Shown here piece by piece: positions 34,952 through 44,170 of a DNA stretch of 62,108 nucleotides. Numbering within the stretch: position 1 is the stretch's first letter; the number at the start of each line of letters is the position of its first letter. The position numbers and the translations under genes were made by a program. The notes under the pieces were generated by a model. The model ran no database searches and was not told the DNA's origin. It saw only the letters and a program-made list of their open reading frames with translations. The stretch is from Marisimplicoccus sp038110465 (GTDB taxonomy: Bacteria > Bacteroidota > Bacteroidia > Flavobacteriales > Flavobacteriaceae): the NCBI GenBank assembly GCA_038110465.1, contig JAYNJU010000006.1, positions 1 to 62,108 on the forward strand, read 5' to 3'.

Positions 34952-35815
34952 ATGGATTCTAAGGAGTTACTAAAAAAAGTAAGACAAATTGAAATAAAGA
35001 GTAGAAGACTTAGTGACAACTTATTTGGAGGAGAATACCTAAGTACTTTTAAAGGAAGAGGTATGACTTTTAGTGAGGTTAGAAAGTATGAATTCGGTGA
35101 TGACATTAGGGCCATAGATTGGAATGTTACAGCAAGATACAATGAACCTTTTATAAAAATTTTTGAAGAAGAAAGAGAGTTAACATTAATGCTTTTAATT
35201 GATGTAAGTGGTTCTGAAAATTTTGCAACTAGAAACAAATTAAAAAAGGAAATTATCACTGAAATTGCTGCTACACTTTCTTTTTCAGCATTAAAAAATA
35301 ATGATAAAGTAGGTGCAATTCTTTTTTCTGACGATATAGAATTATTTATACCTCCTAATAAGGGTAAAAAACATATTCTTAGAATTATTCGAGAGTTACT
35401 TGAGTTTAAACCAAAAAGTTCTAAAACCTCTATTGATTCGTCTCTAAAATTTCTTTTGAGTGTAATTCAAAAAAAAGCAATAGTATTTATATTGTCTGAT
35501 TTTATTGATAAGCAATATGATAAATCATTAAAGCTTGCAGCTAAGAAATTTGATCTAACTGGAATTAGAATTTTTGATAATATGGAGACTCAAATACCTA
35601 AATTAGGTTTTGTACCAATGATTGACGCTGAAAGCAATGAATTAATATGGGTTGATACTTCTTCCAAAAAACTTAGAAAAGAATATTCAAAAAATTATAC
35701 AGACTCTGTAAAATATTTTGAGGATCTATTTAATAAGAATGGAGCAGGTATTATCAATTGTATGGTTGATGAGAGTTATGTAAAGAAACTCTTGGGATAT
35801 TTTAAACATAGGTAG
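34952..35815 (+). CDS. DUF58 domain protein (VWA-like)
   Basis: A 287-residue cytoplasmic protein. It has the DUF58 core EVRKYEFGDDIRAIDWNVTAR and a VWA-type metal site LIDVSGSENF (DxSGS). A 'KPKSSKTSIDSSLKFL' stretch and the terminal SYVKKLLGYFKHR are typical. DUF58 proteins pair with the MoxR ATPase encoded just upstream. Part of an eight-gene operon with no gaps above three bases between this gene and batA. Confidence 0.9.
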   Translation: MDSKELLKKVRQIEIKSRRLSDNLFGGEYLSTFKGRGMTFSEVRKYEFGDDIRAIDWNVTARYNEPFIKIFEEERELTLMLLIDVSGSENFATRNKLKKEIITEIAATLSFSALKNNDKVGAILFSDDIELFIPPNKGKKHILRIIRELLEFKPKSSKTSIDSSLKFLLSVIQKKAIVFILSDFIDKQYDKSLKLAAKKFDLTGIRIFDNMETQIPKLGFVPMIDAESNELIWVDTSSKKLRKEYSKNYTDSVKYFEDLFNKNGAGIINCMVDESYVKKLLGYFKHR

Positions 35816-35816
35816 C

Positions 35817-37382
35817 ATGAAAAAAATTTTTCTTATCTATTTTTTTTCAATTTGGACCCTAGTCGGACAATCAGCTAATTTTGACACCTCTATTCAAATA
35901 AACACAATTGTAGACACTACTCAAGTTAAAATTGGAGAAGAAATCTTATATACTATAGAAATTAAATCAGATAATAATTATAACATCAGATTTGATGAAA
36001 AACCAAATTTTATTCCTTTTGAAATTTTAAAAACATATCAAACTGATACACTTAATAATTCTTCAAGCTTTAAAAAAGAATATTCACTAATTAATTTTGA
36101 ACCAGGAGAATATTGGATTCCTAGACAAAAAATTTATTTCAATCAAACTGTAAAATTTTCAGACTCACTTTTAATTTTTGTAAATGATGTTGAAGTTGAT
36201 ACCCTAAAGCAAAATTTGTATGATATTAAACCTATTATTCCTGTTAAAAGGAACTATCAAAAACTATTTTATAGAATTATCATTATTACTGTATTACTTG
36301 CACTTATTTATCTATTCTATAAAAGAAACCCATTAAAATCATCGAATGAAAAAGAAGAGGTAAAGTCTCTTTATGAAATAGCAAATGAAAAACTTCGTGG
36401 TTTAAATAATTTGCATCCGAATTCTCAAATTGAATTTAAAGAATACTACACAATTCTAATCGATATTTTTAGAGAATATTTAGAATACCAGGTAAATATT
36501 CCTGCAATGGAAAGTACTTCAAATGAACTTATATCCAGAATTAATTTATTAAAGGATAGTGGAAATTATGACTTTGAAAAAAGAGAGATAAATAAACTAG
36601 AAAACTTATTCACTAAATCAGACTTAATAAAATTTGCTAGATCTCTTCCATCAAAAAAGGATATAAATAATGATGTTGATACGATAAGTAAATTCATTGA
36701 AAACATTGAAAAAATCTATAATGATAAATTTAATGTTGATGAAGATCAAGCAGAGGAAATAGAAAATAAACCTATATGGACAGTAGTTAGTTTATATCTG
36801 AAATATTCACTATTAGTTTTTTCATCTGCATTAATCATATCTGTTTTAATTTTTGGATATTATCCTGTTAGAGATACTATTTTAATGAACCCAACCAAAA
36901 GAATGTTGTCTAGAGAATGGTTCATTAGTCAATATGGATCTCCTCCAGTTGAGCTTAATTCGCCAAATATCTTATTAAGAACAATTGACTCTAGTGACAT
37001 AAATATGTTTGAGATGGGTTCATTTAAAGATCCATTTTATATCTCATTAAAGTTTAAAGAAGTTCTTGATACTCAATCAAATTCAAATCTTGAATTTATT
37101 AAATCAGAACTAATTAATAGTTTCCAGATCCTTGGTTCAAAAAATATTCTTGTAAAAGAGGATCAGTTCACAATTAAATCTGGGGATACTGGTTTAAGAT
37201 TATTTGGAAGCCTTGATATTGAATCTAATAACAAGCTATTAAGATCTAATTTTACTTCAGTAATTTTTCCTTATGATCAAAAAACAATTAAACTAGTCAT
37301 TGTTTATAGGTCTAATGATAGATATGCTAATGAAATTGAAACAAAAATTCTAGAGAGTTTTAACATAATAAAAGAGTTATGA
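35817..37382 (+). CDS. BatD-like membrane protein with extra C-terminal periplasmic domain
   Basis: A 521-residue protein not matching a single named family. It has a signal peptide (about residues 1-19), then an Ig-like extracytoplasmic domain (about 25-140) resembling BatD domains. A membrane helix (about 152-170) and a cytoplasmic helical domain (about 180-315) follow, then a second helix (about 320-345) and a C-terminal soluble domain of about 175 residues of unknown type. The operon position between DUF58 and BatA suggests a role in the MoxR/Bat complex. It overlaps batA by 4 bases (ATGA). Confidence 0.75.
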   Translation: MKKIFLIYFFSIWTLVGQSANFDTSIQINTIVDTTQVKIGEEILYTIEIKSDNNYNIRFDEKPNFIPFEILKTYQTDTLNNSSSFKKEYSLINFEPGEYWIPRQKIYFNQTVKFSDSLLIFVNDVEVDTLKQNLYDIKPIIPVKRNYQKLFYRIIIITVLLALIYLFYKRNPLKSSNEKEEVKSLYEIANEKLRGLNNLHPNSQIEFKEYYTILIDIFREYLEYQVNIPAMESTSNELISRINLLKDSGNYDFEKREINKLENLFTKSDLIKFARSLPSKKDINNDVDTISKFIENIEKIYNDKFNVDEDQAEEIENKPIWTVVSLYLKYSLLVFSSALIISVLIFGYYPVRDTILMNPTKRMLSREWFISQYGSPPVELNSPNILLRTIDSSDINMFEMGSFKDPFYISLKFKEVLDTQSNSNLEFIKSELINSFQILGSKNILVKEDQFTIKSGDTGLRLFGSLDIESNNKLLRSNFTSVIFPYDQKTIKLVIVYRSNDRYANEIETKILESFNIIKEL

Positions 37383-38386
37383 TATTTGAAGATATATACT
37401 TCGCAAATCCTGAATATTTTCTGGTACTAATATTTATTCCAGTTATCATATTCTTTTGGTTCAAGTTTGGGAAAAAAACTCAGGCTACATTAAAACACTC
37501 ATCCATTAACTTAATTAGATTTAATGACTCAATTTTAAGTAGACTTAGACCTATTTTAAAAGTATTAAGAATTTTAGTAGTACTACTATTAGTTTTAGCA
37601 TTGGCTAGGCCACAATCAAAATCTACTTCAAAGAGAATAAAGACATCTAGAGGAATTGATATTGTGATGGTGATTGACATCTCATCAAGTATGTTATCAA
37701 AGGATTTAAAACCTGATAGATTAACAGCACTGAAAAATGTAGCCTCAAATTTTATTGATGATAGACCTAATGATAGAATTGGATTAGTAGTTTATGCTGC
37801 AGAGAGCTATACTAAGACTCCGGTAACCTCAGATAAACTGATACTAAAACAATCATTATCTGAAATTAATTATGAATCATTACTTGAAGATGGAACTGCA
37901 ATTGGAATGGGTCTATCAACAGCTGTTAATAGACTCAAAGAAAGCACTGCAAAAAGTAAAGTGATAATTCTATTAACAGATGGGGTTAACAATTCAGGTT
38001 TTATAGATCCTAGGATTGCAGCAGAACTTGCTGCTGAATATGAAATTAAGACTTATACTATTGGGTTGGGAACAAATGGAAGAGCTTTAGCCCCAGTTTC
38101 AATTCTTCCTAATGGAAATTTTCAATTTAGTTTAACAAAAGTTGAAATAGATGAAGATCTTTTAAAATATATTTCAGAGAAAACTTCTGGACAATATTTT
38201 AGAGCAACAGATAATTTAGAACTTCAAAATATATATGATGAAATAAATAAATTGGAAAAAACAGAGATAACAGAGACTATATTTACAAATATTTCTGAAA
38301 AATATAGATCATTTGCTTTTATAGGTTTAATTCTTTTAATTTTTGAAGTATTTGCAACTAGAACTTTATACAAAAGCTTTATATAA
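37379..38386 (+). CDS. batA: Aerotolerance protein BatA (VWA domain)
   Basis: A 335-residue membrane-anchored VWA protein. N-terminal helices (about 11-28 and 58-76) lead to the VWA domain with an intact MIDAS: MVIDISSSM (DxSxS), the T in DGTAIGMG and the D in LLTDGVNNSG. A C-terminal helix (FAFIGLILLIFEVFA) closes it. BatA binds partner proteins through its metal site as part of the Bat complex. It overlaps the preceding gene by 4 bases and batB by 1 base. Confidence 0.92.
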   Translation: MIFEDIYFANPEYFLVLIFIPVIIFFWFKFGKKTQATLKHSSINLIRFNDSILSRLRPILKVLRILVVLLLVLALARPQSKSTSKRIKTSRGIDIVMVIDISSSMLSKDLKPDRLTALKNVASNFIDDRPNDRIGLVVYAAESYTKTPVTSDKLILKQSLSEINYESLLEDGTAIGMGLSTAVNRLKESTAKSKVIILLTDGVNNSGFIDPRIAAELAAEYEIKTYTIGLGTNGRALAPVSILPNGNFQFSLTKVEIDEDLLKYISEKTSGQYFRATDNLELQNIYDEINKLEKTEITETIFTNISEKYRSFAFIGLILLIFEVFATRTLYKSFI

Positions 38387-39420
38387 TGTACGAAATAGAT
38401 AATCCAAGCTTCCTTTATTTTGTAATAATAATACCAATATTATTTCTAATTAATTATATATATATGTCGTGGAGACGAAAAGTTCAACAATCTTTCTCTG
38501 GGGAAGATCTTTTAGACTTTATTAGTCCAAATAGATCAAATTTTAAACTTAATCTTAAACTTACTTTTCAATCTCTGTCGATTATGTTTTTAGCAATAGC
38601 ATTGGCAAATCCAAAAATAGGTACTGAATTAAAAACAATTAATAGGGAGGGCGTAGATATTGTTTTTGCACTAGATGTTTCAAAAAGTATGTTAGCTGAG
38701 GACGTTGCTCCAAATAGACTACTCAGAGCTAAAAGAATTATCTCTGAAGTTATTAACTCTTTATCAAGTGATAGAGTAGGAATAGTAGCATATGCTGCTC
38801 AAGCTATACCCCAAGTTCCGCTTACAACTGACTTTGCTTCTGTTAAAAATTTCCTACAAATAATAGATACAGACATGCTTTCCTCACAAGGTACCTCTAT
38901 CGATGCAGCACTAAACCTCTCAATTAATTTCTTTGATCAACAATCTGATACAAACAGAGTCCTTATTTTAATATCTGATGGTGAGGATCATGATGATATA
39001 CCTGATTCAATTATTGATTTAATATCCAGTAATAATATAAACTTAATTACAGTAGGTGTAGGAGAAGATAATGGTTCAACAATTCCAATTAGATTAAATG
39101 GTGCTATAGACTCATACAAAAAAGATTCAAATGGAGATGTAGTAATTACAAAAAGAAATAGTGAAATTCTGACTAAAGTTGCTGAATTATCTAATGGAAT
39201 TTATATAGATGGAAACTTTACTGAAGATGCTCTTGAAATTGTAAAATCTAAATTAAATGAAATTGATAAATCTGAATTTGAAACAGCTGAGTTTATTGAT
39301 TATAAACAACAATTTCAAATATTTTTATTATTATCGCTAATATTTATTATTTGTGATGTTTTTGTTTTTCAGACAAAAACTAAATGGATTCAAAATTTAA
39401 ATTTATTTAATGATGATTAA
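38386..39420 (+). CDS. batB: Aerotolerance protein BatB (VWA domain)
   Basis: A 344-residue paralogue of BatA with the same plan: N-terminal helices, a VWA domain with ALDVSKSML (DxSxS), QGTSIDAAL and LISDGEDHDD, and a C-terminal helix (FLLLSLIFIICDVFVF). The start ATG overlaps the batA TAA by one base. BatA and BatB are thought to act as a pair. The 3' end overlaps batC by 11 bases. Confidence 0.92.
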   Translation: MYEIDNPSFLYFVIIIPILFLINYIYMSWRRKVQQSFSGEDLLDFISPNRSNFKLNLKLTFQSLSIMFLAIALANPKIGTELKTINREGVDIVFALDVSKSMLAEDVAPNRLLRAKRIISEVINSLSSDRVGIVAYAAQAIPQVPLTTDFASVKNFLQIIDTDMLSSQGTSIDAALNLSINFFDQQSDTNRVLILISDGEDHDDIPDSIIDLISSNNINLITVGVGEDNGSTIPIRLNGAIDSYKKDSNGDVVITKRNSEILTKVAELSNGIYIDGNFTEDALEIVKSKLNEIDKSEFETAEFIDYKQQFQIFLLLSLIFIICDVFVFQTKTKWIQNLNLFNDD

Positions 39421-40141
39421 AATTAATCTTTCTGTTATTATATTTTTATTTACTCTATTTGGTTACTCTCAGGGTGATCCTGATAATTTTGTACTAAAAG
39501 GAAATTTGGAATCAAAAAGTGAAAACTACAAGAAAGCAGAAGTTGAGTATAGAAAAGCCATTTCCAAAAATCAAAATCAAACTCAAGCAAATCATAATTT
39601 AGGTAATCTTTTATTTAAAAATGAAAATATTGATGAAGCAATTCAAGAATATTTTAAAACTCAAAAAAACTCTGAGCTTGATATAGAAAGACATTCTGCA
39701 TTTCATAATCTAGGAAATTCATATATGAAAAAGAAAGATTATGCTCAAGCTGTTGAAGCATATAAAAACGCATTAAGAAATAACTCATCAGATGAAGAAA
39801 CTAGATATAACTATGCTCTTGCAAAGAAATTTTTAGAGGGCGACAAACGACAAAACTCACAAAATAATAATGAATCTGAGGATCAAAAACAGGATGAATC
39901 TGAGGATAAAGATGATAATAATGAGCAAGATCAAAACAATCAGCAAAACTCAGATTCTGATCAAAAGGAAAATAATGAGCAAGATGATAATAATGAGCAA
40001 GATGAAGGAGGGGGGTTGTCAAAACAACAGATGGAAAATTTGCTGGAAGCAGTTAATAATTTGGAAAAGGATTTAAACGAAAAGTTAAAATCTGGTAAAA
40101 AGAAGTTTCAAACATCAAGGAAAACGGAGAAAGATTGGTAA
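39410..40141 (+). CDS. batC: Aerotolerance protein BatC (TPR)
   Basis: A 243-residue exported protein. A signal peptide (about residues 1-21, ending GYSQ) is followed by about three TPR units (residues 30-140: KAEVEYRKAISKN, AIQEYFKTQ, YAQAVEAYKNALRNN). A 55-residue low-complexity tail of Asp, Glu, Gln and Asn comes next, then a basic C-terminus. The acidic tail is encoded by imperfect repeats and is probably a flexible linker. It overlaps batB by 11 bases and batD by 1 base (TAATG). Confidence 0.88.
   Translation: MMIKINLSVIIFLFTLFGYSQGDPDNFVLKGNLESKSENYKKAEVEYRKAISKNQNQTQANHNLGNLLFKNENIDEAIQEYFKTQKNSELDIERHSAFHNLGNSYMKKKDYAQAVEAYKNALRNNSSDEETRYNYALAKKFLEGDKRQNSQNNNESEDQKQDESEDKDDNNEQDQNNQQNSDSDQKENNEQDDNNEQDEGGGLSKQQMENLLEAVNNLEKDLNEKLKSGKKKFQTSRKTEKDW
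39911..40003 (+). repeat. Imperfect repeats encoding NNEQD in the BatC tail
   Basis: An exact 21-base unit occurs twice, at 39911-39931 and 39983-40003 (it starts GATGATAATAATGAGC), with a third 15-base partial copy at 39971-39985. They encode repeated D-N-N-E-Q-D stretches in the acidic tail of BatC. This is simple coding repeat expansion, not a regulatory array. Confidence 0.75.
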
Positions 40142-41877
40142 TGAGAATTTTAATATTGTTTATAACCCTTTTTAGTATTCATCTTCAGTCTCAGGTTTCA
40201 TTTAATGCATCAGTTAGTAAAAATAAACTTGGTCTAAATGAAAGGTTAAGAGTTGATTTTGTCATGAATCAAAATGGAGATAATTTTTCTCCACCTAATT
40301 TTGAAAATTTTCAGGTAATAGGTGGGCCAAACCAATCAATAAAGACTTCATATGTTAATGGTGAAAGAAGTTTTTCAAAAACTTACTCTTATTTTTTACA
40401 ACCTCTAAAAAAGGGAAACTTAAAAATAGAGCAGGCAAGTATTGAAATTGAAGGTGAGACATATAAGTCTTTACCAATTGAAGTTTTAATTACTGACTCA
40501 GTTAGCCAACCTTCTGATTCTGTTACACAATACTACAATGATGATGATATTGAATTACAAGCCTTAATTTCTAAAGGCTCTCCATTTTTGAATGAGCCAA
40601 TTACTATAGTCTATAAACTATATTATAAATCCCCAATAAATATATCTGATGCTAGAGAAACAGAGACTCCCAATTACAAGGATTTTTGGAGCCAAGTAAT
40701 CAAAATTCCACAATTAAAAGTTGAAAGAGAAATTTATAAAGGACAAAATTATAATGTTGTTGAATGGAGAAAAGTAGTTCTATTTCCTCAAAAATCAGGA
40801 GAATTAGAAATTTCACCACTTTCATTAAATCTTGTACTTGATGTACCTACCGATAAAAGAGATTTTTTTGGAAACATAATATATGATCAAACATCTCAAA
40901 TAATTTCTACAGGAATGCGTAGAATAAACGTAAGAGAGCTTCCAGAGGTTGGAAAACCTGTGAGCTTCTCCGGCGCTGTAGGCCAATTTGAATTTGATGT
41001 TATATTAAACAAAAATTCATTAAGAGCAACTGAATCATTTCAAGCTGAATTAAAAGTAAATGGTAAAGGCAATCTTAAACTATTTGACTTACCTGATATA
41101 CTAGTACCTGGTTCAATGGAACTATTTGAACCAGAAAGAGAAGAATCAATTTCAACAAACTTGACAGGAATGAGCGGTTCAGTATCAAAATATTTTACTG
41201 TAGTTCCAAGATTTCAAGGCAGCTTTCCAATTGAGGAAGTTGAGTTTTCATATTTTGATCCTCAAACTGAAAGCTACAAAATACTTAGATCTCCTAGGCT
41301 GACTATAGATGTATATGATGGACCTTCATTAAATCCTTCTTTAATTTCAGAAAATGCTAATATTATTTCTTCAAATGAATCTTTTAGATTTATAAAGATT
41401 AAAGGAAACTTAAATAAATTTAATAATCAAAGATTTTTTGAATCAGATATTTTCTATGTTTTAGTAACTTCTCCCTTTGCAATATTAGCATCATTAATTG
41501 CATTTACATTTTATAAAAGAAATAGGAAGAAATCATCATTAGAGGTTGATAAGATCAAGAAAAAAGAGATAAAATCTATTTTAGAATCTGCTAAAAAATC
41601 GATTGAAGATAAAAATAGGTTTTATGATTTGATAGAAAAAGCAATTTTAAAAAGTTTATCCTTCAAATTTTCTATCACTATTGAAAGTTTTAATAAAGAA
41701 AAAATAAAGGATATAACTTCAAAAAAAGGATTATCTAATGATGACATATTATTAATAATTCAATTAATTGAGAATTGTGAAAAAGCCAAGTATTCTAGAT
41801 CATCAAATATGATAATGAATAATGATTTAAGTAGTACTAGAAAAATAGTTGATATAATTTTATCACATAATAAATGA
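40141..41877 (+). CDS. batD: Aerotolerance protein BatD
   Basis: A 578-residue exported membrane protein. A signal peptide (residues 1-18, ending LQSQ) precedes several Ig-like extracytoplasmic domains (FNASVSKNKLGLNERLRVDF, then FSPPNFENFQVIGGPNQS, GSPFLNEPITIVYKLYY, FQAELKVNGKGNLKLFDLP). A single membrane helix (about residues 437-459) and a cytoplasmic helical tail end it. The order is that of BatD. I use the ATG at 40141, overlapping the batC stop as TAATG. batE follows with a 4-base overlap. Confidence 0.92.
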   Translation: MRILILFITLFSIHLQSQVSFNASVSKNKLGLNERLRVDFVMNQNGDNFSPPNFENFQVIGGPNQSIKTSYVNGERSFSKTYSYFLQPLKKGNLKIEQASIEIEGETYKSLPIEVLITDSVSQPSDSVTQYYNDDDIELQALISKGSPFLNEPITIVYKLYYKSPINISDARETETPNYKDFWSQVIKIPQLKVEREIYKGQNYNVVEWRKVVLFPQKSGELEISPLSLNLVLDVPTDKRDFFGNIIYDQTSQIISTGMRRINVRELPEVGKPVSFSGAVGQFEFDVILNKNSLRATESFQAELKVNGKGNLKLFDLPDILVPGSMELFEPEREESISTNLTGMSGSVSKYFTVVPRFQGSFPIEEVEFSYFDPQTESYKILRSPRLTIDVYDGPSLNPSLISENANIISSNESFRFIKIKGNLNKFNNQRFFESDIFYVLVTSPFAILASLIAFTFYKRNRKKSSLEVDKIKKKEIKSILESAKKSIEDKNRFYDLIEKAILKSLSFKFSITIESFNKEKIKDITSKKGLSNDDILLIIQLIENCEKAKYSRSSNMIMNNDLSSTRKIVDIILSHNK

Positions 41878-42611
41878 AAATCTTTCTTTTAATATTTTAT
41901 ATAATAAGTAATCAAAATTTAGATTCTATATTTCAAAGATCTAATGAATTCTATACAAATGGAGAGTATAATTTAGCTATTGAGGGATATGAAGAGATTT
42001 TAAAATATGGATTTGAAAGTTCTGAGTTATATTTTAATCTTGCAAATTCATATTACAAGCTGAATAATATTCCTGAGACTAATTTTTATTTTGAAAAAGC
42101 AAAATCTATATCTCCAAATGATGAAGATATACTTGTAAATCTTTCATATGCTCAAAATCTGAGAATTGATAAAATTGAAAAATTACCAGTTTCTCAAATA
42201 CAAAGCTTCAAGATAAAATCTTTGAATCTTTTTTCTGAAAAATGTTGGTCAATACTTTTTATTGTTTTTATTTGGTTATCCTCTATAACATTTGGGTGTT
42301 ATATTCTTATAAAAAATTCAAATCTTAAGAGGTTATTTTTCTCTAGTTCCATTGTTTTATTATTGATTGGTGGATTCTTATTAATTGTTAACATGGAAAA
42401 AAAATTATTACTTAATGAAGAATTTGCAATAATTTTTAATAAAGAAGTAGAGGTTTGGTCTGAGCCAAATAAAATTTCAGAGCTAAAGTTTTTACTCCAC
42501 GAAGGAACAAAAGTTAAAAAAATTGATACAATTCAAGATTGGGTTAATATTCAGCTTGAAAATGGAACAATTGGCTGGATACAGTCATCAAGTATTAGAA
42601 TTTTAGATTAA
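41874..42611 (+). CDS. batE: Aerotolerance protein BatE (TPR and SH3 domains)
   Basis: A 245-residue protein. An N-terminal hydrophobic start is followed by TPR units (YNLAIEGYEEILKYG, ELYFNLANSYYKLNN), then two membrane helices (about 122-142 and 152-172). A C-terminal bacterial SH3 domain (EVEVWSEPNKIS, GTKVKKIDTIQDWVNIQL, IGWIQSSSIRIL) ends it. This domain order is that of BatE. It is the last gene of the operon and overlaps the convergent cvpA gene by 9 bases. Confidence 0.9.
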   Translation: MKIFLLIFYIISNQNLDSIFQRSNEFYTNGEYNLAIEGYEEILKYGFESSELYFNLANSYYKLNNIPETNFYFEKAKSISPNDEDILVNLSYAQNLRIDKIEKLPVSQIQSFKIKSLNLFSEKCWSILFIVFIWLSSITFGCYILIKNSNLKRLFFSSSIVLLLIGGFLLIVNMEKKLLLNEEFAIIFNKEVEVWSEPNKISELKFLLHEGTKVKKIDTIQDWVNIQLENGTIGWIQSSSIRILD

Positions 42612-43100
42612 ATTAGTTTCAATATCTTCATTAATCAATTCAATCGAATTAAATATAATCTCTGATAAAACATGAAGATTCATAATTATTTCAGATTCAA
42701 TTATTAGCTCACCACTAACTAGATTAAATGAAAAAATTATCTTTACAAGAATCAGAAGTATCAGCAAAATTTTTAATCCACCAAAAACTGATCCAAGAAA
42801 GCTATTTAAAAACCCTAAATAAACAATTTTTGCAAGCTTAGTAAATCCTTTGGCAAAATAGACGATCAAGCTTTGAACAACAATAAATAAAAAAACAAAA
42901 GAAATTATATTTAATACTTCATAATTGATATTTATAAACTTCAAGATCTCATTTGATAAAATATTGTCAAGGTTGGTTGATAAAAAAAATGAAATAAAAA
43001 GTCCTATAAAACGAAAAACCTCTATAATCAATCCATTTTTAAACCCTTTGATTACTCCATAGCATATAAATCCAATTATTAATAAATCAATTAAATTCAT
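42603..43100 (-). CDS. CvpA-family membrane protein
   Basis: A 165-residue inner-membrane protein with four predicted helices. The start DLLIIGFICYGVIKGFKNGLI and the FLNSFLGSVFGGLKILLILLI stretch near residue 100 are typical of CvpA (colicin V production family). Members affect envelope functions or biofilm; the molecular role is unclear. The gene is monocistronic, divergent from pheS and convergent with batE. Confidence 0.85.
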   Translation of the reverse strand: MNLIDLLIIGFICYGVIKGFKNGLIIEVFRFIGLFISFFLSTNLDNILSNEILKFININYEVLNIISFVFLFIVVQSLIVYFAKGFTKLAKIVYLGFLNSFLGSVFGGLKILLILLILVKIIFSFNLVSGELIIESEIIMNLHVLSEIIFNSIELINEDIETNLI

Positions 43101-43111
43101 GAAACTTAATT

Positions 43112-43119
43112 TATATTTG
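43112..43119 (+). promoter_or_regulatory. -7 promoter box of pheS
   Basis: TATATTTG is an exact TAnnTTTG, giving a leader of about 40 bases before the pheS ATG at 43166. No -33 TTG at the usual spacing. The leader shows no obvious attenuator hairpin. Confidence 0.4.
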
Positions 43120-43165
43120 CAATATACTCAACGTTGATAACAGAATATAATTTTATTATAAATAG

Positions 43166-44170
43166 ATGTTAGATAAATTAGAAGAACATATAAAATATAT
43201 TAATGGTTTCTCTTCAAAAGATATAAATGAATTAGAATCATTTAAAATTAAGTTTCTTGGAAGAAAAGGATTTATTAATGATTTATTCTCTGAATTTAAA
43301 AATGTGCCTGTCAATCAAAAAAAAGAGGTTGGCCAAAAAATAAATGAATTAAAAATTCTTGTTCAAGAGAAATACGAAGATTTAATTAAAACTGTTTCTA
43401 AAGTAAGTAATAAAATTGATGAAGATTTAACTAAGCCAGGTTTCCCTATATCCAAAGGAACTCTACATCCTATTACCTTAATTAAAAATAAGATTATTGA
43501 AATTTTTTCTAAAGTTGGATTTGAAATGTCTGATGGTCCAGAGATTGAAGATGATTGGCATAATTTTACAGCACTAAATTTACCAAAGTATCATCCAGCC
43601 AGAGATATGCAAGATACCTTTTTTATTCAACAAGATCCTGATATACTTCTAAGAACTCACACTTCTTCTGTCCAAGTAAGATATTTGGAGAACAACCCTC
43701 CTCCATTAAAAATTATTTCTCCAGGAAGAGTTTATAGAAATGAGGCTATATCCTCCAGATCTCATTGTATATTCCATCAAATTGAAGGTATTTATGTAGA
43801 TGAAAACGTTTCTTTTGCAGACTTAAAACAAATGATTCTATACTTTACTAAGTCTATGTTCGGTAAATCTAAATTAAGGTTTAGACCTTCTTTTTTCCCA
43901 TTTACTGAACCTAGTGCTGAAGTTGATATTTATTGGGGACTGGAATCAGAAACAGATTATAGAATTACTAAAGGAACAGGATGGTTAGAAATTATGGGAT
44001 GTGGTATGGTTGATCCTCAAGTTCTTGAAAATTGTAATATAGACTCTGAAAAGTATACTGGTTATGCATTTGGATTAGGTATTGAAAGAATAGCAATGTT
44101 AATTTATCAAATACCAGACATAAGACTGTTTTTTGAAAATGATATTAGGTTTTTAAATCAATTTAAGTAA
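43166..44170 (+). CDS. pheS: Phenylalanyl-tRNA synthetase alpha subunit
   Basis: A 334-residue catalytic subunit. An N-terminal coiled-coil arm (residues 1-85) is followed by the class II core: DGPEIEDDWHNF, LPKYHPARDMQDTF, LLRTHTSSVQ, motif 2 in RNEAISSRSHCIFHQIEG and motif 3 in YAFGLGIERIAML. It charges tRNA-Phe together with PheT, which is not in this window, so the two subunits are encoded apart. The 3' end overlaps the aldehyde dehydrogenase gene by 8 bases tail to tail. Confidence 0.95.
   Translation: MLDKLEEHIKYINGFSSKDINELESFKIKFLGRKGFINDLFSEFKNVPVNQKKEVGQKINELKILVQEKYEDLIKTVSKVSNKIDEDLTKPGFPISKGTLHPITLIKNKIIEIFSKVGFEMSDGPEIEDDWHNFTALNLPKYHPARDMQDTFFIQQDPDILLRTHTSSVQVRYLENNPPPLKIISPGRVYRNEAISSRSHCIFHQIEGIYVDENVSFADLKQMILYFTKSMFGKSKLRFRPSFFPFTEPSAEVDIYWGLESETDYRITKGTGWLEIMGCGMVDPQVLENCNIDSEKYTGYAFGLGIERIAMLIYQIPDIRLFFENDIRFLNQFK

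Noticed and set aside
39911..40003. Possible CRISPR-like or regulatory repeat array
   Set aside because: The repeats are in frame, encode the BatC linker, are not evenly spaced and have no unique spacers.
39801..40022. Minus-strand frame rich in His and Tyr opposite the BatC repeats
   Set aside because: It is the complement of the Asp/Asn/Gln repeat codons. Composition is fully explained by the repeats.
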